Assembly: GCF_029633825.1 (NCBI RefSeq)
Contig: NZ_CP090641.1
Coordinates: 124,001-188,000, forward strand
DNA: 64,000 bases
Direction: 5' to 3'
Source: Burkholderia contaminans
GTDB lineage: Bacteria; Pseudomonadota; Gammaproteobacteria; Burkholderiales; Burkholderiaceae
Within the stretch, counting starts at the first letter, position 1. Each line of letters starts with the position of its first letter. This document shows positions 34,286 through 44,514 of this stretch, in pieces. A model generated the notes under the pieces. It was not told where the DNA came from and searched no databases. It was given only the letters and a program-made list of their open reading frames with translations. The position numbers and the translations under genes were made by a program.

Positions 34286-35920
34286 GTGAAAATCGCCAGA
34301 ATGAGCATCAGAACAAAACTCCTTGGCGGCTTCGGCCTGCTCGCCGCGATCGTCGTGATCGTGTCGGGCATGGCACTCAAGGCGCTATCCGATACGAACG
34401 CCGAGTTTTCCCGCTACATGAACGGCATCAATGCGCGGGCGACCGTTTCCGCGCAAATCCGTACCGCGGTCGACCGGCGCGCGATCGCCGCGCGCAACCT
34501 CGTGCTCGCGACCAAACCGTCCGACGTCGAGCTCGAACTGGCCGAGGTGAACCAGGCGCACAAGGACGTGCAGGATCGCCTCGCGAAGCTCAAGGACATG
34601 ATGGCGAACGCGACGGACACCTCCGACCGCGCGCGCGAACTGGTGGCCGACATCGTGCGCATCGAAGCCAGCTACGGGCCCGTCGCGCTGCGCATCGTCG
34701 GGCTCGCGCAGGCCGGCAAGAAGGACGAGGCGATCGCCGACATCGACGACAACTGCCGCCCGCTGCTCGCGCAACTGGTGCGCGCAACCGATGCATATGC
34801 AACCTATACGCATGAGCGCGAACTCGCGATCGCGCAGCAATTCGCGGATCGCTATGCGATGGAGCGCAACCTGCTGGCCGGCATCTGCCTGATCGCGGTC
34901 GTGGTCGCGGCATGCGGCGGCCTGTGGCTGACGCGCAAGATCACGGCGCCGATCGGCTCGGCCGTGGACGTCGCGCGCACGGTCGCGAACGGCGATCTCG
35001 GCAGCCGCATCAACGTGAGCGGCAACGACGAGACGCGCGATCTGCTCGAAGCGTTGCGAACGATGAACGAGCGGCTGATCGGCATCGTCGGCCGCGTGCG
35101 CGATTCGTCGAACAGCATCGCGCATGCGGTCAGCGAGATCGCGTCGGGCAACCTCGACCTGAGCCAGCGCACCGAGGAACAGGCCGCGTCGCTGCAGGAA
35201 ACCGCCGCGACGATGGAGGAATTCACGTCGACGGTGCGCCTGAACGCGGAGAACGCGCAACAGGCCAGCTCGCTCGCCGCGAACGCATCGGACGTCGCGC
35301 AGCGCGGCAGCTCGGTGGTCGGCCGCGTGGTCGACACGATGACGGAGATCGGCCACAGCTCGTCGAAGATCGCGGACATCACGGGCATCATCGAAGGCAT
35401 CGCGTTCCAGACCAACATCCTCGCGCTGAACGCGGCCGTCGAAGCCGCGCGTGCGGGCGAACAGGGCCGCGGCTTCGCGGTGGTCGCGAGCGAAGTGCGC
35501 AGCCTCGCGCAACGTTCGTCGACAGCGGCGAAGGAGATCAAGGAACTGATTTCCGCGTCGGTGCAGACGATCCGCGACGGCTCCGAGCTCGCGGGCGAAG
35601 CCGGCAAGACGATGTCGGACGTCACGCAGGCCGTCGCGCGCGTGACGGACATCATGGGCGAGATCGCGGCCGCGTCGGCCGAGCAGAGCCGCGGCATCGA
35701 CCAGGTGAACCTGACGATCACGCAGATGGACGAGACGACCCAGCAGAACGCGGCGCTCGTCGAGCAGGCCGCGGCCGCATCGAAGTCGCTCGAGGCGCAA
35801 GGCCGCGAGCTGTCCGAAACGGTTGCCGCGTTCCGGATGCCGTCCGGCACGCACGTGGCGTCGCCCGGCGCGTACACGCAAGCGCCCGCCGCGCATCACT
35901 GGCAGCCGGCCGCTGCGTAA
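34286..35920 (+). CDS. Methyl-accepting chemotaxis protein
   Basis: A 544-residue chemoreceptor. It has an N-terminal membrane helix ([20 protein letters not shown]), then a periplasmic four-helix-bundle sensor of ~155 residues. A second membrane helix ([20 protein letters not shown]) is followed by a HAMP domain and a long coiled-coil signalling domain. The hairpin tip is intact: [20 protein letters not shown] followed by [18 protein letters not shown], where CheA and CheW bind. There is no C-terminal NWETF-type CheR tether; the end is Ala/His/Pro-rich. The start is GTG 34286 with AGAGG upstream; ATG 34301 is an alternative. The ligand is unknown. It is a single-gene unit with no che genes nearby. 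Confidence 0.93.
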   Translation: MKIARMSIRTKLLGGFGLLAAIVVIVSGMALKALSDTNAEFSRYMNGINARATVSAQIRTAVDRRAIAARNLVLATKPSDVELELAEVNQAHKDVQDRLAKLKDMMANATDTSDRARELVADIVRIEASYGPVALRIVGLAQAGKKDEAIADIDDNCRPLLAQLVRATDAYATYTHERELAIAQQFADRYAMERNLLAGICLIAVVVAACGGLWLTRKITAPIGSAVDVARTVANGDLGSRINVSGNDETRDLLEALRTMNERLIGIVGRVRDSSNSIAHAVSEIASGNLDLSQRTEEQAASLQETAATMEEFTSTVRLNAENAQQASSLAANASDVAQRGSSVVGRVVDTMTEIGHSSSKIADITGIIEGIAFQTNILALNAAVEAARAGEQGRGFAVVASEVRSLAQRSSTAAKEIKELISASVQTIRDGSELAGEAGKTMSDVTQAVARVTDIMGEIAAASAEQSRGIDQVNLTITQMDETTQQNAALVEQAAAASKSLEAQGRELSETVAAFRMPSGTHVASPGAYTQAPAAHHWQPAAA

Positions 35921-35938
35921 CCGCGTAACCGCGTAACC
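35915..35938 (+). repeat. Tandem 8-bp repeat across chemoreceptor stop codon
   Basis: GCGTAACC occurs three times in a row (35915-35922, 35923-35930, 35931-35938). The first copy contains the TAA stop. Slippage would change the 3' untranslated sequence but not the protein. Confidence 0.8.
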
Positions 35939-36571
35939 GATACCGCAAGGAGACGACGATGCGCCCGCTGTTGCGCCGGTCCGCCTGTGTCACGCTTGCG
36001 CGCACCGCGCGAAGCGCGGCCGCACGCGGCACGCGCAACCGCTGCGCATCGTCACCGTCCGGCGCGGCCGGTTCGCATCCGCGACGTCGCGCTTCGCCGA
36101 TTCGCGCCGCGCGTTCGCGGCACGCGTGCGTGTAACGCGCACACCCGCGCAATCGCATCGCCGGCGCTCGTTTCGACCGACCGGCGCGGCATCGTGCGCG
36201 TGCCCGGCCATGCACGCCACAACGCACGATTGCGTGCGATACGCTCTCCTCCACATCGTAGGGCGCACGCTACGTTTGCAGCGGTGCGCAATTTTCGATC
36301 CCGCCCGCGGTTCGCACGTCGCCATACCGGCGACATGGAGATCACGCTGCATCCGCACGTGCGTCGCTCTCCGATGCAGACTTTTAAAACGACCGAATGA
36401 CGAGTATGCTTAAAAAAGCACTCCCCGTTCGGACGGCGAATCGCGTGCCCTGACTCCCGTCCGATCGCATTGCGGCCTCATCGCTCTGCGCGTATCGCGC
36501 GTCGATGGCGGCGTCTGCTTCCCGCGCCACGGCCGCACGAACCTTTCCCTCAACAAACGTCAGGAGAGCTG
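35939..36571. other. Long intergenic region before otsA
   Basis: These 633 bp have no convincing gene; frames here are Arg-rich and composition-driven. The segment 36380-36420 (TTTTAAAACGACC..., GCTTAAAAAAGC) is AT-rich and includes a short GCTT-AAAA-AAGC hairpin; it is the likely otsA promoter region. Confidence 0.45.
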
Positions 36572-37978
36572 GTGAGCCGACTCGTCGTCGTATCCAATCG
36601 CATTGCAGATCCCCGTAAAGCCGCGGCCGGCGGGCTCGCCGTCGCCGTGAAGGACAGCCTGCAGGAATCCGGCGGCGTCTGGTTCGGCTGGAGCGGGAGG
36701 CTACGCGGCGGCGACGACCAGCCTGCGCACGGCGACGAAGTGCAGATCCAGAACGTCGGCGGCATCCAGCTCGCGACGATCGATCTCGACCCGCAGGATT
36801 ACGACGCGTACTACCTCGGTTATTCGAACAACGTGCTGTGGCCGGTGTTTCACTACCGGCTCGATCTCGCGCAGTTCGATCGCCGCTTCGCCGACGGCTA
36901 CCGGCGCGTGAACCAGCTGTTCGCGCGCAAGCTGCGCACGCTGCTGCGGCCCGACGACACCATCTGGGTCCACGACTACCAGCTGATTCCGCTCGCCGCC
37001 GAGTTGCGCGCGATGGGCTGCAGGAATCCGATCGGCTTCTTCCTGCACATTCCGATGCCGCCGCCGCCGATCATGGCCGCGATTCCGGAGCACGAATGGC
37101 TGATGCGTTCGCTGTTCGCCTACGATCTCGTCGGCTTCCAGACCGAGTCGGACCTGCTTCACTTCGAGCATTACGTCGAAGCGGAAGCCGGCGCCGCGCG
37201 GCTGCCCGACGGCCGCCTGCGCGCGTTCGGCCGCACGCTGTCGGCCGGCGCATTCCCGATCGGCATCAACGTCGACGAGTTCGAATCGCTCGCGCGCGAT
37301 CGCGACGGCCTCGACATGTTCGACCGGATGCGCGACGAGTACTCGCGCCGCCAGTTGCTGGTCGGCGTCGACCGGCTCGACTACACGAAGGGGCTGCCGC
37401 AGCGCGTCAATGCATTCCGCCAGTTGCTCGAGCAATATCCGGAGAACCGCAACCGCGCGACGCTGATCCAGATCGCCGCGCCGAGCCGCGAGGATCTCGG
37501 CGCGTACGACGACCTGCGGCGCGAGATGGACAGCCTGTGCGGCGCGATCAACGGCGACTACGGCGAACTCGAATGGATGCCGATGCGCTACATTCACCGC
37601 ACCGTCGCGCGCAAGCGCTTGCCGGGCCTCTACCGCGCGAGCCGCGTCGCGCTCGTCACGCCACTGCGTGACGGGATGAACCTCGTCGCGAAGGAGTTTC
37701 TCGCCGCACAGGATGCCGCCGATCCGGGCGTGCTCGTGCTGTCGCGTTTCGCCGGAGCGGCCGAGCAGCTGAAGTCGGCACTGCTCGTCAATCCGTATGA
37801 CACGCAAGGCACCGCACAGGCGATCCAGCGCGCGCTCGCGATGCCGCTCGAAGAACGCCGCCAGCGTCACGCGGCATTGATGGCGATCGTGCGCGCGACC
37901 GACGTGCACTGGTGGCGCACGCGCTTTCTCGACGCGCTCACCGAGGCGGCCGAAGTCGCAGCAGCGACCGAATCCTGA
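36572..37978 (+). CDS. otsA: Trehalose-6-phosphate synthase OtsA
   Basis: A 468-residue GT20 glycosyltransferase that joins UDP-glucose and glucose-6-phosphate in the first step of trehalose synthesis. Diagnostic segments are VVSNRIADPRKAAAGGLAVA at the start, WVHDYQLIPLAAELR, IGFFLHIPMPPPPIMAAIPE, VGVDRLDYTKGLPQRVNAF and TPLRDGMNLVAKEFLAAQ, which form the donor and acceptor sites. The GTG start at 36572 has a strong CAGGAG site; the in-frame frame upstream is Arg-rich and unsupported. No otsB phosphatase gene is next to it, although the two are usually linked. It should help in osmotic and desiccation stress. It converges on the OsmC-family gene with only 7 bp between stops. Confidence 0.97.
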   Translation: MSRLVVVSNRIADPRKAAAGGLAVAVKDSLQESGGVWFGWSGRLRGGDDQPAHGDEVQIQNVGGIQLATIDLDPQDYDAYYLGYSNNVLWPVFHYRLDLAQFDRRFADGYRRVNQLFARKLRTLLRPDDTIWVHDYQLIPLAAELRAMGCRNPIGFFLHIPMPPPPIMAAIPEHEWLMRSLFAYDLVGFQTESDLLHFEHYVEAEAGAARLPDGRLRAFGRTLSAGAFPIGINVDEFESLARDRDGLDMFDRMRDEYSRRQLLVGVDRLDYTKGLPQRVNAFRQLLEQYPENRNRATLIQIAAPSREDLGAYDDLRREMDSLCGAINGDYGELEWMPMRYIHRTVARKRLPGLYRASRVALVTPLRDGMNLVAKEFLAAQDAADPGVLVLSRFAGAAEQLKSALLVNPYDTQGTAQAIQRALAMPLEERRQRHAALMAIVRATDVHWWRTRFLDALTEAAEVAAATES

Positions 37979-37985
37979 CCTGCGC

Positions 37986-38453
37986 TCACGCGTTCGTCAT
38001 CGCGTATTCGAACGCCGCACCGTTCACGTCGCACAGGTCCACCGAAACCGGAATGCCTTCGCGCAGGCTCTCCGTCAGTACGCAATACGCATCGAACTGA
38101 TCGAGCACGCGCGTCGCGGCTGCGAGATCGGCCCATGTCTTGCCGATCGACAGCCGTACCGACATCGCGCCCACGCGCACCCTGCCCGCTTCGTTCTGCA
38201 CCATGTCGACGTCGATATGCGCGGCGATCGGCTGCGGATCCACATGCTGCTTTTCCAGCGCGAACAGCAGGCTCGCCGCAAGACACGTCGCAACGGACGC
38301 GGCCAGTAACCGGATCGGGTTCGGCCCGCGTCCGTCGCCGAGCGGCGGCGGTTCGTCGGTAAGCACCGGCGCCAGCGTCGTGCCGGCAAATGCGACTTCG
38401 AAACAGAAACGCGCCTGCTGCGCGACATCGACCGATACGTGCGCCTCGCTCAT
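37986..38453 (-). CDS. OsmC-family protein
   Basis: A 155-residue OsmC/Ohr-fold protein. It contains LLAASVATCLAASLLFALEK, where the Cys (TC) is the expected first redox Cys of the fold, and FDAYCVLTESLREGIPVSVD, whose YCVLTESL carries the second Cys region. These support a thiol peroxidase-like or organic-peroxide role, though many OsmC-like proteins lack proven activity. It is translated from ATG 38453 with CGGAG upstream and sits 83 bp after the ftsH gene on the same strand, so it may be co-transcribed with it as a stress unit. Confidence 0.87.
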   Translation of the reverse strand: MSEAHVSVDVAQQARFCFEVAFAGTTLAPVLTDEPPPLGDGRGPNPIRLLAASVATCLAASLLFALEKQHVDPQPIAAHIDVDMVQNEAGRVRVGAMSVRLSIGKTWADLAAATRVLDQFDAYCVLTESLREGIPVSVDLCDVNGAAFEYAMTNA

Positions 38454-38536
38454 GGCGACTCCGTGGAGATCAACGGGGAAAGGAATGCCGGCACGCAGTC
38501 GCTTCGACGCGCGCCGCTCGCAGGTTCGCGGCACCT

Positions 38537-40513
38537 TCAGCGCTCGGGTTCGCGTGGCGGCCCGTACGCGACGAAATCGCGCTCGACCGCGGACGCCTGC
38601 TCCGTCTCGACCGTGCCGTCGCGTGCGCCGGCTGCGTCGTCCGGCGCCATCGTGCTGGCGGATGGCGGTTCGACGCGCCCGTCGATCAGCGCCTGCAGCG
38701 CGTCGCGTTCGAGCACCTCGCATTGCAGCAGCCGGCGCGCGATGCGTTCGAGCACATCGCGGCGTTCGCCGAGCGTCGTCGCGACTCTTGCATGGGCGTC
38801 GGCCAGCAGCGTGCGCACCTCGTCGTCGATCATCCGCGCGGTGTGCTCGCTGCAGCGCCCGTCGCCCCCATGCCACGCGCCCGGCATGCCCTGGCGCGCA
38901 TCGCCGTCGTCGAACGTCGCGAGCCCGATCTTCTCGCTCATCCCGTACTGCATGACCATGTGGCGCGCCATCGCGGTCGCGCGTTCGAGATCGTTCTGCG
39001 CGCCCGTCGACACGTCGCCGAACACGAGCTCCTCGGCAACGCGCCCGCCGAGCAGGGCATCGATCCGGTCGAGCAGTTCGCTTCGGCGCAGCACGTAGCG
39101 ATCCTCGGTCGGTACCTGCTGCGTATAGCCGAGCGCCGCGACACCGCGCGGAATGATCGACACTTTCTTCACCGGATCGCAATGCGTGCGGCTTTCCGCG
39201 ACGAGCGCATGGCCGGCCTCGTGATACGCGATGGTCAGCTTCTCCTGTGCGTTCATCACGCGGCTCTTGCGCTCGAGGCCCGTCAACGCGCGGTCGATCG
39301 CCTCGTCGAAATCGGCCATGCCGATTGCCGGCTTGCCGAGTTCGGCCGCATGCAGCGCCGCCTCGTTGACGACGTTCGCGAGATCCGCGCCGACGAAGCC
39401 CGGCGTGCGCGATGCAAGTTCGCCGAGATCGACGTCGGCCGCGAGTTTCACGCGCTTCACGTGCACGCCGAGGATCTGCCTTCGGCCATTCACGTCGGGG
39501 CGGTCGATCGCGATGTGACGGTCGAACCGTCCCGGCCGCATCAGCGCGGGATCGAGGATCTCGGGCCGGTTCGTCGCGGCCATGATGATCACGCCGGAGC
39601 CGGCCTGGAAGCCGTCCATCTCGACGAGCAACTGATTGAGCGTCTGCTCGCGTTCGTCGTTGCCCGACATCGGGCCGACGCCGCGCACCTTGCCGAGCGC
39701 ATCGAGCTCGTCGACGAACACGATGCACGGCGCCTTCTGCTGCGCCTGCTCGAACAGGTCGCGCACGCGCGCCGCGCCCACGCCGACGAACATCTCGACG
39801 AACGCCGAGCCGCTGATCGAGAAGAACGGCACGGCCGCCTCGCCGGCCACCGCGCGCGCGAGCAGCGTCTTGCCCGTGCCCGGTGCGCCGACCACCAGCA
39901 CGCCCTTCGGGATCTTGCCGCCGAGCCGCTGGTAGCGTTCCGGATTGCGCAGGAATGCGACGAGTTGCTGAAGTTCGGCCTTCGCTTCGTCGATGCCGGC
40001 GATATCGTCGAACGTGATGCCGGTTTCCTGCTGCACGTACACCCGCGCGCGGCTCTTGCCCATCCCGGTGAAATCCTGCAGCCCGCCGCGCCTGCGCAGC
40101 ATCATGTTCCAGATGAACACGAACAGCACGAGCGGCAGCAGCCACGACGCAAGCGATGCGATCCAGCTCGTGTCGGGCGCACCGTGATAGCGGATGCCGG
40201 CGGCGGTCAGCGCGTCGGTCAGGTGCTCGTCGGCCACGCGACTGGTCGTGAAGCGCCACGGCGCACCGGCCTCCCGCACGGCCGCGGCTTCGGACGCCGG
40301 CAGCATCGTGCCCGCCTGCGGCATCTTCAACGTGCCCGAGATCGATACGGGGCCGACTTCGAGATCGTCGACGAGCCGTGCGGCGACGAGCTGGTGGAAA
40401 TCGCTGTACGCAATCGGCGCCGACGTCGGATGCAGCATCAGCAACTGCGCGGCGAACAGCACGAAGAAGCCCGCCGCGATCAGCAATCCCGGGTAGTCGA
40501 ATTTCCTGTCCAT
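38537..40513 (-). CDS. ftsH: FtsH-type membrane AAA+ zinc protease (accessory paralogue)
   Basis: A 658-residue hexameric membrane protease. There is a first membrane helix at ~9-27, a periplasmic segment, and a second helix at ~117-138. The AAA+ module carries Walker A GAPGTGKT (209-216), Walker B IVFVDE (264-269) and the second region of homology [20 protein letters not shown]. The zinc site is HEAGH (431-435). All catalytic residues are present. The C-terminus is long and Ala/Pro-rich. It lacks the neighbours of the essential copy (rlmE, folP, glmM), so it is probably an additional paralogue with a specialised stress role. A Pho-box-like element with a leftward -10 lies ~330 bp upstream. 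Confidence 0.93.
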   Translation of the reverse strand: MDRKFDYPGLLIAAGFFVLFAAQLLMLHPTSAPIAYSDFHQLVAARLVDDLEVGPVSISGTLKMPQAGTMLPASEAAAVREAGAPWRFTTSRVADEHLTDALTAAGIRYHGAPDTSWIASLASWLLPLVLFVFIWNMMLRRRGGLQDFTGMGKSRARVYVQQETGITFDDIAGIDEAKAELQQLVAFLRNPERYQRLGGKIPKGVLVVGAPGTGKTLLARAVAGEAAVPFFSISGSAFVEMFVGVGAARVRDLFEQAQQKAPCIVFVDELDALGKVRGVGPMSGNDEREQTLNQLLVEMDGFQAGSGVIIMAATNRPEILDPALMRPGRFDRHIAIDRPDVNGRRQILGVHVKRVKLAADVDLGELASRTPGFVGADLANVVNEAALHAAELGKPAIGMADFDEAIDRALTGLERKSRVMNAQEKLTIAYHEAGHALVAESRTHCDPVKKVSIIPRGVAALGYTQQVPTEDRYVLRRSELLDRIDALLGGRVAEELVFGDVSTGAQNDLERATAMARHMVMQYGMSEKIGLATFDDGDARQGMPGAWHGGDGRCSEHTARMIDDEVRTLLADAHARVATTLGERRDVLERIARRLLQCEVLERDALQALIDGRVEPPSASTMAPDDAAGARDGTVETEQASAVERDFVAYGPPREPER

Positions 40514-40840
40514 GGCATCGGGCCGGACGTGCGCGCTACGCTTGCGTTGCGCGACACGGCGGACGTGTGCGGGCACGCGCGCAGCCGGCGCGCACCATCG
40601 GCGGCCATGCGGAAGCGGCATTCATGCGTGCCATCGTCGCCTCGCTTCATCGCGTCGTTCGTCGCATCAACGGCACCGCGACGGCGCCGTGGGCCGGCGC
40701 CGCCGGGCAATCCTCGCCCGGGCGGCACGCTGCGACGCGCCGCCCCTGAATCCAGTCTAGCTCGCGCGCAGGCGTCGCGCATCGCCCGACGCGCAACACC
40801 AATCGTCCGACAAACACCTTTCATCCGCCCTCGGTGCCGC

Positions 40841-40873
40841 GTTATAGTCGCGTTCGTGACATTTTCGTGACAG
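40841..40873 (-). promoter_or_regulatory. Pho-box-like element with -10 on the minus strand
   Basis: On the minus strand, CTGTCAC-GAAA-ATGTCAC (40873-40856) has the 7-4-7 direct-repeat form of a PhoB box (consensus CTGTCAT-N4-CTGTCAT). A TATAAC -10 (40846-40841) starts 10 bases further, the spacing expected of a PhoB-activated promoter. This orientation drives transcription toward the ftsH-like gene; the phosphoesterase gene lies 122 bp to the right. No gene occupies the region 40514-40994 otherwise. Confidence 0.5.
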
Positions 40874-40994
40874 ATGCATCGCACCGGCCCATACGTGACA
40901 CGGGCCGTTGCGTTCCATCGCGCGGCGCGGCAGCCTGTGCGACGCCGCCGCGCATCACGCCCCCGTCCACCCGCCCATTCGAGGAACCCACGAC

Positions 40995-42659
40995 GTGAAC
41001 GACACGCCCGATCGCCCCGACGACCTTCCCGCCGATCCCGACCGCCGCCGCATGCTCGGCGGCCTCGCCGCGCTCGGTGCGGGTGTCGCGCTCAGCGGCT
41101 GTGAAACCACGGCGGGCAGCGCACCGCGTTCGGCCGCCGACCTGCGCATCGACGAAGCGCTGCGCCAGCGCGTGCGGCACATCGTCGTGATCTATGCGGA
41201 AAACCGCAGCTTCGCGAACCTGTACGGCGATTTTCCGGGCGTGCGCCATCCGCTGAGCGAGGTGCGGCCCGAACATGCGCAGCAGCTCGATCGCGACGGC
41301 AAGACGCCGCTGCCCGTGCTGCCGAAGATCTGGGGCGGGCTCGTGCCGCAGGCGCAGGAAGTGGACGGCAAGCGCTACGCGATCGCCGAGCGCGACATCG
41401 ACAAGCTGCCGAACGCGCCGTTCCTGATCAAGGACGCGCAGGGCAACCCGCTGCCGAACGGCGTGATCACGCGCGACCTGTGGCACCGCTTCTACCAGAA
41501 CCAGATGCAGATCGCGGCCGGCCGCAACAACCAGTTCGCCGCGTGGGCCGATTCGGGCGGCCTCGTGATGGGCCACTACCGCAATTCGGCCGACACGCTG
41601 CGGCTGTGGAATCTCGCGCGGCAATACACGCTGTGCGACAACTTCTTCATGGCGGCCTTCGGCGGGTCGTGGATGAACCACATGTTCCTGATCTCCGCGC
41701 AGCCGCCGCTGTATCCGGATGCGCACAAGCATCCGCACGCGGCGAAACTGCTGTCGAAGGTCGAAGGCGACGATCCGGCCGGTACGCGCCTGAAGCTCGC
41801 CGACCATTCGCCCGCGTCCGCGCTCGACGGCCCGCCGAAGTTCGTGGCCGACGGCCCGCTCACCCCGGACGGCTACGGCGTGAACACGATGGCGCCGCCG
41901 TACCAGCCGAGCTACGTGCCGCCGCCCGATCCGGGCAACGCCGCATATGCGGATCCGGCCGACCATCGCGTGATGCCGCCGCAAGGCCATGCGACGATCG
42001 GCGACCGCCTGTCGGAAAAGAACGTCGACTGGGCGTGGTACAGCGGCGCATGGCAGTACGCGCTCGAGCACCGCGATACGGGCGCCGTGCCCGATTTCCA
42101 GTACCACCACCAGCCGTTCAACTATTTCGCGAACTACGCGCCGGGCACCGAGGCGCGCAGCAAGCACCTGCGCGACGCGGGGCTCGGCGACGAGCCGTCG
42201 ACCAACCACTTCATCGCCGACATCGACGCGGGCCGCCTGCCGGCCGTCACGTTCTACAAGCCGCAGGGCAACCTGAACATGCACGCGGGCTACGCGGACA
42301 TCGAATCGGGCGACCGTCACATCGCGACCGTGATCGACCATATCCGGCGCGGGCCGCAATGGGACAACACCGTGATCGTGATGACGCACGACGAGAACGG
42401 CGGCTGGTGGGATCACGTCGCGCCGCCGGAAGGCGACCGCTGGGGCCCCGGTTCGCGGATTCCCGCGCTCGTGATCTCGCCGTTCGCGAAGAAGGGGTTC
42501 GTCGATCACACGCTGTACGACACGAACTCGATCCTGCGCTTCATCAGCCGCGTGCACGGCCTCGCGCCGCTCGACGGCGTGGTCGCGCGCAACAAGGCGT
42601 TCGCCGCGCGCGGCGCGACGCCGCCGGGTGATCTGACGAATGCGCTCGATCTCGGCTAA
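40995..42659 (+). CDS. AcpA/phospholipase C-family phosphoesterase
   Basis: A 554-residue enzyme of the acid phosphatase AcpA/phospholipase C superfamily. The N-terminus holds a DRRRMLGGLAALGAGVALSG twin-Arg-like signal and a lipobox-like SGCETT, so it may be Tat-exported and lipid-anchored. Catalytic blocks are RHIVVIYAENRSFANLYGDF (metal and nucleophile region), FFMAAFGGSWMNHMFLISAQ and TVIVMTHDENGGWWDHVAPP (late metal ligands). It should hydrolyse phosphomonoesters or phospholipid headgroups in the periplasm. The start is GTG 40995 with GAGGAA upstream. A Pho-box-like element nearby fits phosphate control, although its orientation points away. Confidence 0.9.
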   Translation: MNDTPDRPDDLPADPDRRRMLGGLAALGAGVALSGCETTAGSAPRSAADLRIDEALRQRVRHIVVIYAENRSFANLYGDFPGVRHPLSEVRPEHAQQLDRDGKTPLPVLPKIWGGLVPQAQEVDGKRYAIAERDIDKLPNAPFLIKDAQGNPLPNGVITRDLWHRFYQNQMQIAAGRNNQFAAWADSGGLVMGHYRNSADTLRLWNLARQYTLCDNFFMAAFGGSWMNHMFLISAQPPLYPDAHKHPHAAKLLSKVEGDDPAGTRLKLADHSPASALDGPPKFVADGPLTPDGYGVNTMAPPYQPSYVPPPDPGNAAYADPADHRVMPPQGHATIGDRLSEKNVDWAWYSGAWQYALEHRDTGAVPDFQYHHQPFNYFANYAPGTEARSKHLRDAGLGDEPSTNHFIADIDAGRLPAVTFYKPQGNLNMHAGYADIESGDRHIATVIDHIRRGPQWDNTVIVMTHDENGGWWDHVAPPEGDRWGPGSRIPALVISPFAKKGFVDHTLYDTNSILRFISRVHGLAPLDGVVARNKAFAARGATPPGDLTNALDLG

Positions 42660-42703
42660 GCGCCGACCGGCCTGACCGGTTGGCCGCCTGGCCGCTTGAA
42701 ACG

Positions 42704-42740
42704 ACGACGCCCCGGGCAATGCGGTTGCCCGGGGCGTCGT
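42704..42740. terminator. Strong bidirectional terminator hairpin
   Basis: ACGACGCCCCGGGCAA (42704-42719) pairs perfectly with TTGCCCGGGGCGTCGT (42725-42740) around a 5-base loop. It separates the convergent phosphoesterase and FAD-dehydrogenase genes. Confidence 0.85.
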
Positions 42741-42760
42741 TCATTTCCGGCCTGAAAACG

Positions 42761-44257
42761 CTACGCGGCGCGGCGCACCGCATCGCCCCCCGCTTGCGCG
42801 GCGTGACGCCCGGCCTGCCGCCCGAAGAACGTCGCGTCGGCCAGCGACAGCCCCGAGCTGTACCCGGCGCCCCAGCGCGGCAACCCGCAGGTCGTGCGGC
42901 CCGCCGCATAGAGCCCCGGCACCGGCGCGCGTGATGCATCGACCACCTGCCCGGTCGGCAGCGTGTCGAGCCCGCCGAGCGTGAAGTGCGGATAGAACGC
43001 GTAGTCGATCCGGCAATCGAGCGCGACGAACGGCGGCTCGATCAGCGGCTGCAGCCACTTCCTCGCCTTGTGGAACAACGGATCGGTGCCTTCGGCCGCA
43101 TGGCGGTTGTAGACGTCGACGGTCGCCGTCAGCGTGCCGGCCGGCATCTGCAGGTCGCGTTCGACTTCCTCCCACGTTTCGCCCGCCGCCGCGATGCCGA
43201 TCCGCGCGATCGCAGGCGGCTCCTGGTAGGTGGCCTGGTCGACGAGCAGGTAGATCCGGTCGTCGGCCTGGTGAAACGCGTGATGGCCCGTGCGGCCGTG
43301 ATAGCCGTCCTCGTTGATGAAGCGCTGGCCGCGTGCGTTCACGAAAATGCCCTTGATCAGCGATTCGGGCGCGTAGAACGGCAGGCTCACGAAGCCCTGA
43401 TCCATGTGAATCGCCGCGCCCCCCGCGCTCTGGCCGAGCAGGATGCCCGAGCCGTCGTCGCCGGGGCTGCCGATCGGTTCGTCCGAGCGCAGGAACTGCG
43501 GCGCATGCCGGCGCACCATGTCGCGGTTCATCGCGAAGCCGCCCGCGCACAGGATCACCGCGCGACGCGCGCGGACGAACGCCGTCTCGCCATAGGCGCG
43601 CAGCACGACGCCGCGCACCGCGCCGCCGTCATCCACGACCAGCGCGAGCGCACGCGTGTCGTAGCGCGTCGCGACACCGAGCGCCGCCACGCGTTCGGCC
43701 AGCACGCGCATCAACATCTGTCCGCCGCCCCAGCCCGGCCATTGCGGGGTGTGCCCGCGCGGGCACGGCTTCGCGGCCTCGCTGAACGGCCAGGCTTCCT
43801 CGCTGCCCGACCAGATCAGGCAATCGTCGGTTTCCGGTTCGACGATCCGCTCGGCGACGAACGTGTTCTTGTACGTGAGGCCCTGCGCGACGAGCCAGTC
43901 GTGGTGCGCCAGGCTTTCGTTCGCGTAGAGGCGCACCTTCGACTCGTCGGCGTCGCGGCCGCCGGCCAGCATCAGGTAGCGGTACAGATCCTCGGTGTCG
44001 TCGGTGAAGCCGGCCTGCCGCTGGGCGGGCGTGCCGCCGCTGCCGCCGAGGTAGATCTCGCCGCCCGACAGCGCGCTCGTGCCGCCGTAGCTCGACGCGC
44101 GCTCGACGATCAGCGTGTCGGCGCCGGCGCTCGCGGCTTCGATCGCCGCGCACGCGCCGGCCGCACCGAAGCCGACGATCACGACGTCGTGTTCGGCATC
44201 CCAGCGATGCACGTCGCGGGTGTTCAGGGGATGAGTCAGGGAATGGTCGGATGACAT
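42761..44257 (-). CDS. FAD-dependent dehydrogenase, 3-ketosteroid dehydrogenase/fumarate reductase type
   Basis: A 498-residue flavoprotein. The FAD site is DVVIVGFGAAGACAAIEAAS followed by an acidic VERAS. SSYGGTSALSGGEIYLGG is the flavin-contact loop, and the C-terminal GLYAAGRTTCGLPRWGAGYSS is the usual FAD closing motif. Length and layout fit the KstD/FRD family, which inserts double bonds next to a carbonyl. It has no export signal, so it is cytoplasmic. The gene ends against a terminator shared with the phosphoesterase gene. It lies near the SDR/SnoaL cluster and probably serves the same pathway; whether the substrate is a steroid is not shown, as no other steroid genes (ring-hydroxylase, HsaC-type) are present. 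Confidence 0.87.
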   Translation of the reverse strand: MSSDHSLTHPLNTRDVHRWDAEHDVVIVGFGAAGACAAIEAASAGADTLIVERASSYGGTSALSGGEIYLGGSGGTPAQRQAGFTDDTEDLYRYLMLAGGRDADESKVRLYANESLAHHDWLVAQGLTYKNTFVAERIVEPETDDCLIWSGSEEAWPFSEAAKPCPRGHTPQWPGWGGGQMLMRVLAERVAALGVATRYDTRALALVVDDGGAVRGVVLRAYGETAFVRARRAVILCAGGFAMNRDMVRRHAPQFLRSDEPIGSPGDDGSGILLGQSAGGAAIHMDQGFVSLPFYAPESLIKGIFVNARGQRFINEDGYHGRTGHHAFHQADDRIYLLVDQATYQEPPAIARIGIAAAGETWEEVERDLQMPAGTLTATVDVYNRHAAEGTDPLFHKARKWLQPLIEPPFVALDCRIDYAFYPHFTLGGLDTLPTGQVVDASRAPVPGLYAAGRTTCGLPRWGAGYSSGLSLADATFFGRQAGRHAAQAGGDAVRRAA

Positions 44258-44514
44258 GAGGAATGGGTCAGCGTTTGGGAATGCTGCGGTAAGCGGCGGA
44301 CGTGGCGAAGGCCTGATGCGGCCGTCGCCGCGATGCCTCGTTGCCGAGACGGACGTGCAACGTGGCGCGTGCAAGACGCCCACCGTCTCATGTCCCCGAA
44401 CCGCGTGAAGCGGGACCGGCGCGCGCCGATTCAGCCGTGGTCGTACGGGACGGCGTCCGTGCGCCAGCGCGCCGCCACGGCTTCCGCGCTGCGCGGCGCG
44501 CGGCCGCGCCGGCG

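Noticed and set aside
36126..36413. Small Arg/His-rich frames between the chemoreceptor and otsA.
   Set aside because: They overlap in several frames on both strands, have no ribosome site and no family resemblance.
37986..40259. A 757-codon minus-strand frame extending the OsmC gene into ftsH.
   Set aside because: The upstream part lies in another frame of the ftsH gene. The OsmC protein has its own start at 38453 with a ribosome site.
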